Source: Xylaria sp. FL1777
Taxonomy: Eukaryota; Ascomycota; Sordariomycetes; Xylariales; Xylariaceae
Length of the DNA stretch: 64,000 bases
Assembly: GCA_022578965.1 (NCBI GenBank)
Contig: MU400520.1
Coordinates: forward strand, 372,001 to 436,000
Direction: 5' to 3'
Shown here: positions 1-11,271 of the stretch, piece after piece
Numbering within the stretch: position 1 is the first letter of the stretch
Layout: each line of letters opens with the position of its first letter
Made by a program: the position numbers and the translations under genes
Notes under the pieces: generated by a model
Databases searched by the model: none
Seen by the model: only the letters and a program-made list of their open reading frames with translations
Told to the model about the DNA's origin: nothing

Positions 1-1050
1 GTGGTCCCACAGACGACCTCGGCGAATTGCGGTGGGAGACGCTCACGCGCGAGCTTCCGCTGTTTCTCCCATGCTTGTGGATCTGTCATGCCGGGCGGCA
101 TGGTGATGGCTCTACGTCGCCCGTTGCGATCAGTCATGATCTCTTCGAGATCTTCTGATCCCTCTGGGAAATTCGTGTAGTATACGAAGTTGATTAGCCG
201 CTTCCCAGGCTCAACGGTGCCGTCTTTCCCCGGGATGAGGTACGTCAGGATCTGGACTCCTGAGCAGTGGAAGAAGGTGAATCGTTCGCAGCAAGTCTCC
301 CTTGTTTTCTCACTTGCCTCGTCTTCCGGCAGCGTTCCTCTTAACGCGCAGTATCCGGCGTACTTGCGCTCTACATTGGGTTGCACGAGCTTCCGGATTG
401 TTGAGCTTGGTCCGTCTGCCCCGACAACGATGTCAGCAAGGAGGGAACCTTCGTCACCTCGACTACTTTTCCAAAAGACTCGTATCCGTCCATGTCCATC
501 GTTGCTTTCTTCCGCGATATTCGTTACGTTCCGATCATGGATATGCACGGCTTTCCCATGCTCTGGGACCGGATCTGGCACCTCACAATAAGGACTCTCT
601 ACACCATCGTAGTTGGCGCGCATTAAGTAGTAAGTTAAATCCCATGATGTCATTCTCTGCAACATCTCCTCCTTATGCACGATCTTGCCTTCACGATTAA
701 GGTATTGCCGCGCATACGAAGTCACCCCCAGCGGCCGATTGCAGCGGTTATAGCGCTCGAAGAAATCAAGCGTATCTCCTCCGGCGACGATCCCAGCTCC
801 CTGGTCCTGGAGAAGCGGCTTCGGGTTGCGCTCCAGGATCGTGGTGTCATGACCCAGCGCTTTCAATGCCAGGCCCGTCGCGAGACCACCGAGCGACCCT
901 CCCACCTATATCATCGCACAATTACGATCGGGTTCGAAAGAAGCGTTTATCATGCTGTGAGAAATCCAAACTCACTATCACAAAGTGGAGCTTCTTCTCA
1001 CTCCCATCACGTTGCCCCTCTTTTTGTTTATCCGTCGAAGTCGAGACCAT
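1..1050 (-). CDS. FAD-dependent monooxygenase, 3' end beyond window
   Basis: Two exons: 976-1050 (25 codons from the first in-frame ATG at 1050) and 1-905, open to the window edge. The 70-nt intron 906-975 (GTGAGT...ATATAG) rejoins the dinucleotide-binding motif: exon 1 ends KLHFVI and exon 2 begins VGGSLGGLATG, completing the GxGxxG-like FAD fold with the acidic LER about 30 residues on. Further along are GADGPSSTIRKLV, the second FAD motif of group A flavin hydroxylases, and a YAGYCALRGT segment of the kind seen in 2,6-dihydroxypyridine 3-monooxygenase-like enzymes. Expected role: NAD(P)H-dependent hydroxylation or oxidative decarboxylation of an aromatic substrate. About 326 residues are visible; C-terminal FAD contacts lie outside. 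The substrate is unknown. The nearest recognisable gene is the type III PKS at 5178, same strand, which makes an aromatic-polyketide tailoring role plausible but unproven. Confidence 0.85.
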
Positions 1051-4000
1051 CGTAGCCAATTCGAGCTTTCGTCGGTCCTTCTTAAAAACAATAGGGGCGA
1101 GGCCCAACTATGGGAAGTTTGGCATTTGAGATGTATTGTCCTCTTAAGATAATGAATTCACGCAGAGTGGGAGAATAGACTGATTTCAACCTTGGTGAAT
1201 ATAGGCATCAGATAGATGAGGGGACACTGACGTCAGCATAGGCTAAATGGACGCTGTCCATGATGAACGGCACTTTAAAGGCGCGTACAGAAACAAAATG
1301 TCGTGGGGGAAAATCAGGTATTCTCTAATTTGAGGTTGGGAAACGTTTGCAGTTCAGACTTGTTCGTACAGATATTTTCCATGAAGGACTAGCACCTCTC
1401 GTCTCGAACTTTCAGTATTCAGCTTTGCTCATTTAATTGCTCTGTGAGCATCATCCTTAGTTGCTAGCGGTTGGATGAAGATTACGAACAGGATGAATTT
1501 CTGTAAACTTTTGGAGATAAGCATCACATGCAAGCCCCCCCTCCCCAACAAACAAAAAAGACGACGATTCCTAGGACCTTCCATATTGGAACTGTCGCAC
1601 GCAATACCGATATAATTAGCCACAAGGAGGGAAGAACCAGCTTCAGCTTAGGCTGGGTTAGGTAACTTGACGTATGCATGTACTATATAACCCTAGTATT
1701 CCCGCATCATTACCGATGATCTTCAAAACATAAACTGACATTTGAACCCCAGTGTAGAAGAGTATTGCTAAATCAAGGGCGTTATCTAGGCTTTTAGTTA
1801 AGCCTTGGTTCTAAACATCTAGGCTAAACACTCAAATTACCTATTCTGAGGGTTGAGCATTTTTGTGGACAAAATAACGCATAGGTTTAAACACGAACGT
1901 TCGCCATAACAGTGCAATCGCTTGTGTCTTGTCGAAGATACAGGCCTACTCTACATCCTATGAAAACAAGGCCGTTGTTTATGCGTGAGCAAGAATAGGA
2001 ATCTAGACCCGATATCATTGCAACGCCTATTGCCACTGTCCACGTCGGCCAAGACTATAATACTATAAGCCTTGACACCGAAGGGTGCATAATCAGCGGA
2101 ATCCTTAGGCACAAATCTTACCCATAGTTGACGTTATCTGCGGCGATTTCGCCTAGCCGCTTAGAAATCCTACTATACGAGATTACTATGCGGCCAAGAC
2201 ATAGCCGAGACTATGAGGGTATTCGGGTTCGGGTAATAAGTCGTATCGTGACGCCTTATCCATTGAATTGGTGTAATACCGGAACATTGACGTATGATCT
2301 TTCCAAAGAACAGGCTATGTGATTAGGGCCGCCTTTCGGCCGACGAGTTGAATTCGCCGCAGTTAGTTGCCCTTGACAAACTATGAATACCCAATGACAT
2401 AAGGGCCAATGTTATCTTCAGAATACTGGTCAACGGCTTTAGTATCTTTTTATAAGCATGAGCCTAAAAAGCAAACCGTGACAACAAACAGATGGAGAGA
2501 CCGATGATTACAGGTGAAGCGTCGAAAAAAAAAGTAGACTCTATTCTACCAAAGCCATTAACTAGCGAAGACTAAGTTACCACTGACTATCACAGTTGAC
2601 AGCGACGAAACGAACCGATATAAGCTGTCGAAACTCTCCTAGCTGATTTCTGTTTCTCTATGTCTTAGTTTCAACTTTAATCATACATTTTTTCTGTCGG
2701 AAATTAACAGGAGTACAGGTCAAGTTGCTCTAGCGTATACCAAGCATCTTTGTAAACTCGAAGCGCAATTCGTCTTAAGTACAACTAATCGACTAGAGAT
2801 ATTATACCCAGGATTCAGGGTGCCCGAAGATGACTGCGATGCCTATGAGAATCTGTACTATGTAGTAGACGGTATATGAGCTTGATTAGACCAGGATACT
2901 ACGTGCCGATAGAGGCCTAACTAGCAGGAAGAGACAGACTCACCAGTTAGATACGTCATAAGGCGAGCTTTACGTGTAATTATTTTGCAGAACCTTTTCG
3001 AGCTAATTCTTTAGGGACGAGGAGGGGACATCAGGACTTAGCAAGGAAAGACCATGCCAGATCGTACCTCCTGAGCCTCCTAGACAACCGGCAAATCTAC
3101 AAACATTTGAACTCTTCCAGGGCCGGATCAATGGGCTGGGATACCATCAGAACTCACTGTCCCCACAGACTGGGTCATTTATAGGTTGTGGGGGTGATTC
3201 TGTCGTGCTGGCGCCAGCACGTACCAAACTGGATCTCATACACACATCCCTATAAGTGTCGTCTGGGGCAGACGAAGGCTGCATATGGGACTAGATATAG
3301 TCTAAGTAAGACTAGTCAGATAGGTATACTGACGATATGTAGCATGTTTCCGAGGAGTGGCATCATGATGATGCCTGATTCAATGACTAATAGTCGACGA
3401 TGAAAGAAGAGCTACAGCCTAATCATTGAAAGACACGATTGGTACGCCGCCAACGGCGCATCCCGCTACCCTGATTTGTAAGGCTTCACCATCCCCGGCA
3501 TTTGGAGAAAACGAGTAGTTATATGCGGAAAGGTCAATTCAAAAAGATATGAGCTCCGCACTTGGAGATCTGCTGCCGTTTCGCTTGCCGCCGGCGCTAT
3601 TTACCTTCTGCTCATGGGTCCTATCCAGTCTAAAGAATTGCTAGCATCAGAAGTATGATTATCCATCATGTTGCAACAAGGTACCTACCCAGATCAGATT
3701 TCTTTTCTTATTGACACGTGTAATTAGTATAGTTAGACAACTCTACATTGTAGTGCCATGCACGAGTCCATGGGTAACTTGCATGCCGGTACTTCTGCCG
3801 ACTGGACCCTGGCTAAGATGACAAGGATGTCACATGTGCCGGCCCTGCATAGCATCGGCGACCGACGTACCACTGTAGCTGATGTGAGCTCGAAGCGATC
3901 TGATTCGGAAAATATGAGATCTATGATGCCCAGCCCACCTACATGCAACACAGAAACGCCTGACGGGCATGCCCGGTAAGACTATCTCACCTTACACGCT

Positions 4001-5177
4001 CGCTTATATATACCGTTGAAAGATTATTGGGTCATTCGAGGTTGTATTATTACCCCATGGCGTTATAATAAAAGACTTTGATTTTGTAATATAGGTACCT
4101 AGATATTCTGTTCTATAATAAATGACATAATTCTTTTTGGAGCTAACCTGAGCTTCGTTTAGTAATGAGATCATGCATTATCTACTATGTACAAATGTAG
4201 ACAAAGAAAATATGGATAGTGTAATCGTGCCTTATCACGTAGCGATAACCCTCCGGCTATTTCCCGTGGCTCCGGGCTGACTTATTACAACAAATACTAC
4301 CTTCACACTTCCTTCAATTGATAGGTATTCACCCCAGTAACCTTTGATATCCTGCCTTGCACTCTACGTAAATGCTTTAGCGAGAAGCTGTAAGTTGGCC
4401 AGATGCAAATAGTATCCCGGGTTTTGGTTCAGGTAAAAAAATAATAAGCAATGAATACAAGCCCAGTCGTAGAGCACATAGCGGGTTGTGACAGGTTGGA
4501 TTACACCTTCGAGTATTACTACGCCGAACCGGTCGCAATAATAGGTGCCTAAACTGTTATCTTCAAACAAGTTTTCTTGACATGTGAGACTTAATGGTAA
4601 CTTGGCACTCGGGGTTTGTTGCCAAATCTCACTTCACAGCCCTCTCCCTCAATTAGGTTAGGATGATTATACTATCTGGAATGCCTAACTAGTTAGGTAG
4701 TGGCTTCTCCACGGTAAATTAGTCAGCAATGCAAGACCAAAGGAGCAAACGACAACTACATGAACGAAATGAGCCTTCACACCGCTACTCTAAATAAGTG
4801 TTCAATGATATTCTGTCTTATGGCACAATATAGATTTCTTATTCTAAGGTTTGTATTAACGAAGCGAGAGTCATACCAGTTTCAAATACGATTACACACC
4901 TCATATACCAGTATAACAATTGCGATAGATAGGTACCTAAGTAGGTATAATGGCATTTCTCATCTCTATGATGCTCTAATTCTATTTCCTTCATAACCCT
5001 AACTACTCCTCCCAGTCCCAATGTTGAAAGGCTATTCTGGGATAGGTCTATTTGGAAGTATTCATGTACTCCCGGTAACCGGTAACAGACGCCCTGCCAA
5101 GGGCCGCTGCTATCTAAATATTTCATTATCCGTGACAAAAAAGAGCAATGGGCAAGTAGAGAAAAGATCTAGAGTAC
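1051..5177. other. 4.1 kb without a recognisable gene
   Basis: Only short open frames (up to about 100 codons) occur on either strand, none with a recognisable motif or a convincing splice continuation. TAG and CTA trinucleotides look frequent, which would fit mild CpA-to-TpA decay of an older sequence, but this was judged by eye and not counted. No tRNA or tandem array was noticed. Confidence 0.5.
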
Positions 5178-6403
5178 CTAACAGTGTCGCTTAAGTCGTG
5201 CCATTTCAACAGTCAAGCCTGGACCAAAACTGCACACGACGACATCCTCGGTACCGGGACCCATCGTCCGTAATTTGTCAAGTACAGCAAGCACTGTCAC
5301 GCTGGCCGTGTTGCCCCTCGTGCTATATACGGCACTAGTGGCCCGAAGTTGGTGATCGGGGATACCAACGGACTTTTGCACGCCCTGGATGATAGCCGCT
5401 CCACCGGCATGCAAAGCCCAGTCACACTTTGTGGGTGATGGTAGATCCTTATTGCCGAAGAGTCGCTGAAGTGGCCGGTGTACAGCTGCTGAGGCGTGCT
5501 TTGGGAGAGTTCTGGAAAGATAGACTAGGAAGCCCTGAGATACGGTTGTGACAGAGACTTCGTCATAGGTCTCAGGGGAAACATTTTGGCACCAGTCGGC
5601 GATGGTAAAGAGACGTGGCATTTTCTCGGTCAGCGCGAGGTCGTTGCATAGAACAACTGCCGCTGCACCATCGCTGAATAGGGCAGCGCCGATCCGAAGC
5701 TTACCGGACTGGTTTGCGGCTTCGAGCTCGGCACGGAGGTTGATACTGCTAAGCTCGCAGGCTACGACAAGAATGCGGGCCGGTCGACCACGAAGAGTCG
5801 AAGCACAAGCCATGCTATTGGCCACTCGCAGAGCGGCTAACCCTCCTGCACACCCTGACCCAGAGATAAGGGATCTTTCCGCGTCCCCCGATATCCCTAG
5901 CTCCTTGGCAACGAGGTGATCGTAGCCGGGACATTTGCAATTCGTTGCCGTTACCGAGACCATATGGGTGATGGCCGAGGCTTCGATGCCGCTTTCATTC
6001 AAAGCCCGACGGGCAGCACCAGCCGTCAACGGGGGCGCGTATTTGTCAAAGGCCTCGTGAACCTGTTCAATTGTTGGCGGAACTGGCCCTCGCCACATGG
6101 GATCGTTCCAGCATTCAAGGACGGCCCGCGTCTTAACGCCAGTCTGGGCGTTCACCATGAGGAGCTTCTGTAGCCTGAGATTATTTGTTAGATACACGGT
6201 CACGAAGAAAGGACTGGTGAAGCATACCATGGAGAGTCCGCTGGGTAAATGCTCTCTGCGTACTCCCGAAGGTCTGCTGTGCCAACGAGAAGTTCGGGCC
6301 ATTCAGATCCTAGACCAGTGATGGTGAGACGATCACTGAGGTCTTCCCGCGGAACATCAACATTTTCAGTCTCGCCAGGAGAGGAGGACCAGCTAGCACC
6401 CAT
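5178..6403 (-). CDS. type III polyketide synthase (chalcone synthase-like)
   Basis: Two exons, 6228-6403 and 5178-6174. The 53-nt intron 6175-6227 (GTATGC...CTAAC...CTCAG) splits the Trp codon of YPADSPW and restores LQKLLMVNAQTGVKTR, the usual fungal type III PKS junction. The ATG at 6403 is the first in frame; the product is 390 aa, normal for the family. The catalytic triad is visible: Cys167 in SGSGCAGG, His314 in WALHAGG and Asn347 in STRGNTAS. The C-terminal SFGPGLTVEMA loop is at 374-384. The homodimeric enzyme would extend an acyl-CoA starter with malonyl-CoA and cyclise it to a pyrone, resorcinol or resorcylic acid, probably in the cytosol. The product cannot be told from sequence alone. 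It lies in otherwise gene-poor DNA with only the FAD monooxygenase at 1-1050 nearby. No stop or frameshift is seen. Confidence 0.95.
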
Positions 6404-9400
6404 TTTGAAATTATTCAAGAAAGGTGGACAAAATTCAAGGTGGTCTTAACTAGTTTACTCTCTGGGCTGGCTTGACACTTGTCAATAGATCCTGAGGTCA
6501 AGACTCTTTTAAATACTTACACCTGGAGCCTTGGAGCCCTACGAGTGCAATATCAGACGGCCATATCCGTCTGACTAACAACAGACCCATTTCCAACCAA
6601 TTTTCTATGTAAGCAACCTGCAGAAGATAATGCGTTCTAGGCTTGTGGAGCATTGTAAATTATCTGCCTATGATTATGTGTGATAGAAGACTTACTACTG
6701 ATAGGTTTTATGGTAGGCCGCAAGGAGGTACGAGATGACGATATTGAACATAGACGAAGTGCAAGATGCTAGCCGGAATCGGAATGTATATGGAACGCAA
6801 TGCATGGTGGTATCACTACCGGGTATCCATGCAGCAGTGCAGGTAGTCTGCCCAATGCTTAGGGCTCCTTGCATTATAATGTCTGGTTACTAGTAATAAT
6901 AGGTAGAGAGGGCTGTGAAGATTAGTCAGCGCCATTTGGATCTTCCGGGCCATGGTCGATCATGTGTTTGCTACGCCGTGGGCCAGCAGTTGTGGGATTT
7001 CGAAAATAAGCTCGGAAGCGAGAGTTTATGATTGTCTAAACAGTATAGACAATTTAGGCAATTGACACCCCTGTCGGCCTAGTTGATTTGATATAGGCTA
7101 TGAGACACAGAGGCTCTGCAAGCTGATGGCGCCACCGGCCCCATGAGACCCGTGCAACTAACGATCGGAGAGGTTAATGTGGAAATCCGGGATATGATAG
7201 ACTAATCACGCCAATGATTCGTCAAAGAAGAAACCATTGATATGGTAATACTCGTTGTTAATATGGGAGGGGTCTGATTAGGCCTCTGGCGAACGGTTGC
7301 AGACGCGAAATGGCGTTTTAATCCCCGTGAGTTACTGGTCACGCTTAGTTTAGCATGACATGATCTGTAACTGTCTTAAAGCCTCACGCCTTATTGCCTA
7401 GCTGTGTATGATGCCCGTTCCCAAGGGGAATGGGCATGTGAGTTTGGAATTACTAATACATGGTGTTGATATCATTTGTTCACCCCTAGTATCTGCATAA
7501 GGCCTAGACTGCCTGCTTCAACTAGCAAGGCTTGTGGTTGTTGGTTTCAAGTCTTATCTGGAGACAAAGTGAGGGAAGCAGCATCGTAACATAGGGTCTA
7601 CCTATCGTAGTATACAGCTAACCCCTGGCTTTCCTTGAAGATCTACGACACTATTTCGGCTATACACTTCCCCAAGCGAGACCATGTGGCGTCGGATCTT
7701 TTACTTCTTACGTATGTGTATGGGTTTGTCACCACTCATATTCCTGACAAACGGGAAGCAAAGCTTGATAATAACACATCGTAAAGATGGCATAGGGACT
7801 AGAAGAGAATACAAGTGCAGATCAAATAATAGAATGGTCCTATATGTATGCCTGTCTTATTTACGCCGGGATTATTAAGGTTAAGCTCTGTTCTTAAACC
7901 CTTTGACTTTAATCAGTCGATCGATATGATATTCTAGGACCTTTGCTTTATTAATAAGTCTGATTAATGGTTAAAATAGTCCTAGAATATGATAAATACT
8001 TTCGCACATGAGTTCTAAAAAGTGAAAATAAGGGAATAACTATAACTACTTAATACATTTATAGCTTAATTACTTGATAGGTGAACGGGAAGATTTGAGT
8101 TTTAATTACATGTTAGTTAGTGTTAAAAAATCAGGCGACCCTAAAGTAGAATCTGCTAATAAGTAGAATTAGAAACCAAGGAGCCTTAAATGTCACAGAT
8201 TTAGTATATAACGAAATACTAGTGAAAAGTAGGATATATGTATTTCCTAGTTTACAGGCATAGATCTATCACCTGATATCTGCTACGAAGCTCAATTTTT
8301 CATTTGAGAGGTCAGCATTTTCTTGTTATTTTTCCTGGTAAGATGGATAAATGCCAAGAAGAGAGCGGACACACGTAATTGGACCATCAGCTTGTTAAAA
8401 AGAAGTACACTATCAGCGGGCTTATCATCATTACGATGTGTAGACAATTTGGTGCAGGCTCGGCGTTGCATCCTCTGACACAGTGCTCTAACCAGAATTG
8501 TACACATGAAGTTAGTAGAAGCGGTGAAATAGGTATGGCGTGATATATGATGACAAAGCATTCTTAATTTACCTACTGTACGGCGTACATACCCATGTTT
8601 GAGGCTCGCAAACGGCGCCCAAGGTCGCTGTAGGTAGTCAGCACTATACTACTTCTATAGATAAGCATATTTGCATGCCGATCCATGCGAACTAGATGAC
8701 CGTATATCTGAAATACTTTTCACGAGAAATGCAAGCAGAACATATCCCATAGAAAGTTGACCTTAGCGTCTATTGGATTCGAGTATTTACTCTCGAAATA
8801 AACTCCATTCACTGTCTATATTATGAATTGGATAGAGATGAACAAGTTCAGGATTTCGGCTATATTATAGTCAATTGGCGCGCGAGGTGTATATTTTTAG
8901 CCTTGTCGTCGGCGCTTACAATCTAAACCGGTGAGATTCATTCGGGCTAAGGGGATCCGGCCACAGCTGTGATGCTGCCCTCTAGTATAATGAGAGAATG
9001 AGCTATTTACCCGTACCTAATCAATTTTTATTCGCGATCACAGTGCTTCGATGGAAGATGGTCTTATGTGTCCTCCATCTCAAAGATTAACAGGGCTGGA
9101 GAATACTCTAGACGCGATAAAAAATCGTGCTCGTTTCATCCATGAGTTGTCATGCTTTCAACATTTCGCCCTGGCCGCAGATACCAGAGGGTATACTAGG
9201 TAAAGCACCCAGACCGGTGGAAATCAACTATACGTATACGCACCGGGCTTATGCAGTTACAGGGTTCCTGCGTTAGCGACGATCTGTGCCGTTTGCTTAC
9301 AGGTTGACTCACAGGGTTTCCGAATTTGGAACCAACCTTAATCCAAGTACCTAGTACGGTACCTTACGGAAGGTGCCGTATTATGAGTACAAATAGCATT

Positions 9401-10344
9401 ATTCACTTACCCTAAGAGTTTATCTTAGCTTTTTGCATTAATACCTCTTAACCAGCTTTCTTTACATGTTAACATTGGCTAATCTTTCATGTCTATTTCA
9501 AATTTTATGGTTTATTCTACTGTTATTTATGATTATCTATTGCGTATATGTGTATAGAAGATAGCGGAGACAAAGATGAGAATCAACGTCCATGAGGGCT
9601 CCAACATGTCGGGTCCTCGAGGATTAAGGTCGTAGTATTGGTAATTATCTAGCCGCAAGGTTAACCGCCCGTCTAAAACTAAACATCGAAGCGTTCGGCT
9701 TCATAATAGCGGCCGAATCCTACATGTAATAGATTTCAGTACGAGTAGTCCTCAAAACCCATCACGCCCCACCGTACCCTTGACGGGTTCGAGTCGTATA
9801 AATCTGCTCAAAGGAGATGTGCTGGAGATCGGAGATAGCTTTAATAGATGATCCCCTAAAAAAAGCCGATTCCACTAGCCACAATGAGAAAAGATGCCAA
9901 GACATTCCCACAATATCGGGCCTTTTGCCGTTGACGCAACTACAGTGAGCCAGGGCTGGCTATTACTATAGAACAAATTCATGAGGACTCTCTCTCAACT
10001 ATGGTGAACTTATTGAATAGAAGAGACGCTTATTTAGTATGCCAAAGGTGACAAGCATAGCCGCTAGACAGAAATTAGTGTGTGCAGGGACCACTGTCAA
10101 GGTGAGGCAATGAAAGCACTGGGCTGGCTATATATAGATAAGTAGTTCCGTTGACAGGTCCCCTGCGTTTCAACGAAATCGTGCCTAACTTAGAAGGTGT
10201 ATGTAAGCACTCACGCCATTTAAATACTGGTATTATAATGCGACGAAGTAAGATAAAAGGAAACATAGAAGTCTAGATGCTGCTATTATCGCTTACCTTT
10301 ATATTTGGATGCGTACCGTAGTTAAGATTTTGAATTAGGCATGA
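6404..10344. other. 3.9 kb without a recognisable gene
   Basis: No coding frame with a known motif was seen. AT content rises visibly around 7900-8250. A 12-bp inverted repeat is listed separately at 7929-7990. The rest is stop-rich in all frames and gives no sign of exons. Confidence 0.5.
7929..7990. repeat. 12-bp perfect inverted repeat
   Basis: ATATTCTAGGAC at 7929-7940 is matched by its reverse complement GTCCTAGAATAT at 7979-7990, with a 38-nt AT-rich spacer. It lies in gene-free AT-rich DNA and could be the terminal inverted repeats of a very short transposon relic or a chance hairpin. No target duplication was identified. Confidence 0.55.
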
Positions 10345-10963
10345 TCAATTGTTTTTTCCCAGTGGCGCTCGGACGAATTCCTTCACAAGTTTGAGGACCT
10401 CTGGGTTCCTATTTAGTTTGGCATAGTCCAAAGCCGACCTCCCTTTTGAACACCTCCATGTCCTGTCGGTCCTTGCATCTTGTAAGAAAAGCCGCACAAG
10501 TTCAGGACTGCCAAAGTTAACCGCTGATAAAAAGGGGACTATACCACCCATGTCTGGGAGATTAACGTCAATAGAAGGATGAGATAGGAGGAGTTTGACA
10601 ATGTCCAAATTTCCTTGCTGAGTGGCGAGTTGAAGTGGAGTACAACCGGGACTTTGAGGAAGTGGAGTGTAAGCGGACAGACTTTGAAGAAGTGGAGTGT
10701 AACCGGACGGACATTGAAGATTGACGTCAATAGAAGGATGAGATAGGAGGAGTTTGACAATATCTAAATTTCCTTGCCGAGCAGCAAGGTGAAGTGGAGT
10801 GTAACCGGACGCACTTTGAAGATTGACCTTAATAGAGGGATGAGACAAGAGTAGCTCGACGGCTCTGAAGTTCATCCGCGTAACGGCCCTTGAAAGTGGG
10901 GGGAACCCGAGCACATCTTGGGTATTGATGTCAGTGGAAGGCCACAGAAGGAGAACCTTTAGT
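10345..10963 (-). pseudogene. 3' part of split NLR-like gene (C-terminal ankyrin repeats)
   Basis: This open frame encodes 206 residues of ankyrin repeats ending at the stop at 10345. It is the severed 3' part of the gene at 25934-30031. The codon at 10963-10965 (ACA) lines up in frame with the GAT-AC left at the other side of the LTR element, so the ancestral junction read EMD-TLKVLLLW. The open frame continues about 18 codons into the left LTR, with no in-frame ATG there; the first in-frame ATG of the host part is at 10875 (MNFRAVELL), so expression is doubtful. Recognisable repeats include GYTPLHLAARQGNLDIVKLL and a near-copy TPLQLATQQGNLDIVKLL. Between them are degenerate short units (GYTPLLQ, AYTPLPQ, CTPLQ). 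The nucleotide sequence is not RIP-mutated. Alternative reading: an independent ankyrin gene that lost its 5' end, but the exact frame match argues against this. Confidence 0.85.
10565..10776 (-). repeat. near-identical ankyrin-coding repeat units, 159-bp offset
   Basis: The 53 nt at 10565-10617 recur at 10724-10776 with only two differences, an offset of exactly 53 codons. Both copies encode the GNLDIVKLLLSHPSIDVN part of an ankyrin repeat. Short copies of a GAAGTGGAGTGTAACCGGAC-like unit lie between them. High nucleotide identity indicates recent duplication or gene conversion within the repeat domain. Confidence 0.85.
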
Positions 10964-10967
10964 GTAT
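10964..10967. repeat. target-site duplication GTAT (left)
   Basis: GTAT immediately precedes the TG that opens the left LTR and is repeated as GTAT at 25947-25950 directly after the CA that closes the right LTR. Four-base duplications fit LTR-retrotransposon integration. Confidence 0.8.
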
Positions 10968-11271
10968 TGAAATGGAGCAGTGCGATCGCGCAAGATCTAC
11001 CATACCACTCCAATTGCAAGGAGATAAGTCATAACTTACGCATCCAAGCAATTAGGCCATGTATGAATTGGAAAATTGAACGATTAATTGAAGGGCTATT
11101 TAATAATATAAATAAAGCAACCGTAGCTAATTTCCATTTTTTTGTGCGTTTTTATTAAGTTTATACTTCGAAATCTAGCGTAATACTTATACTTTTATTT
11201 TTACTATATAATTTAGCTTAAACTTACTTTAATTAGCTAGTTAGCTTATTTAGCTACTTTATTTTACTTTA
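10968..11271. repeat. left LTR (304 bp)
   Basis: Begins TGAAATGGAGC and ends ACTTTA, where the right copy has ACTTCA. It aligns to 25643-25946 over all 304 positions without a gap. Its outer part (to about 11130) is nearly unmutated; the inner 80 bases carry most of this copy's 19 C/T or G/A changes. A block around CTTCGAAATCTAGCG is identical in both copies. Confidence 0.9.

Noticed and set aside
3733..3979. Overlapping 72- and 73-codon frames on both strands
   Set aside because: Mutual antisense overlap, no motif, in stop-rich DNA; expected by chance.
10345..11019. Independent ankyrin gene starting inside the LTR
   Set aside because: There is no ATG in the LTR part (the frame opens at TTG), and the host part joins the NACHT gene exactly in frame.
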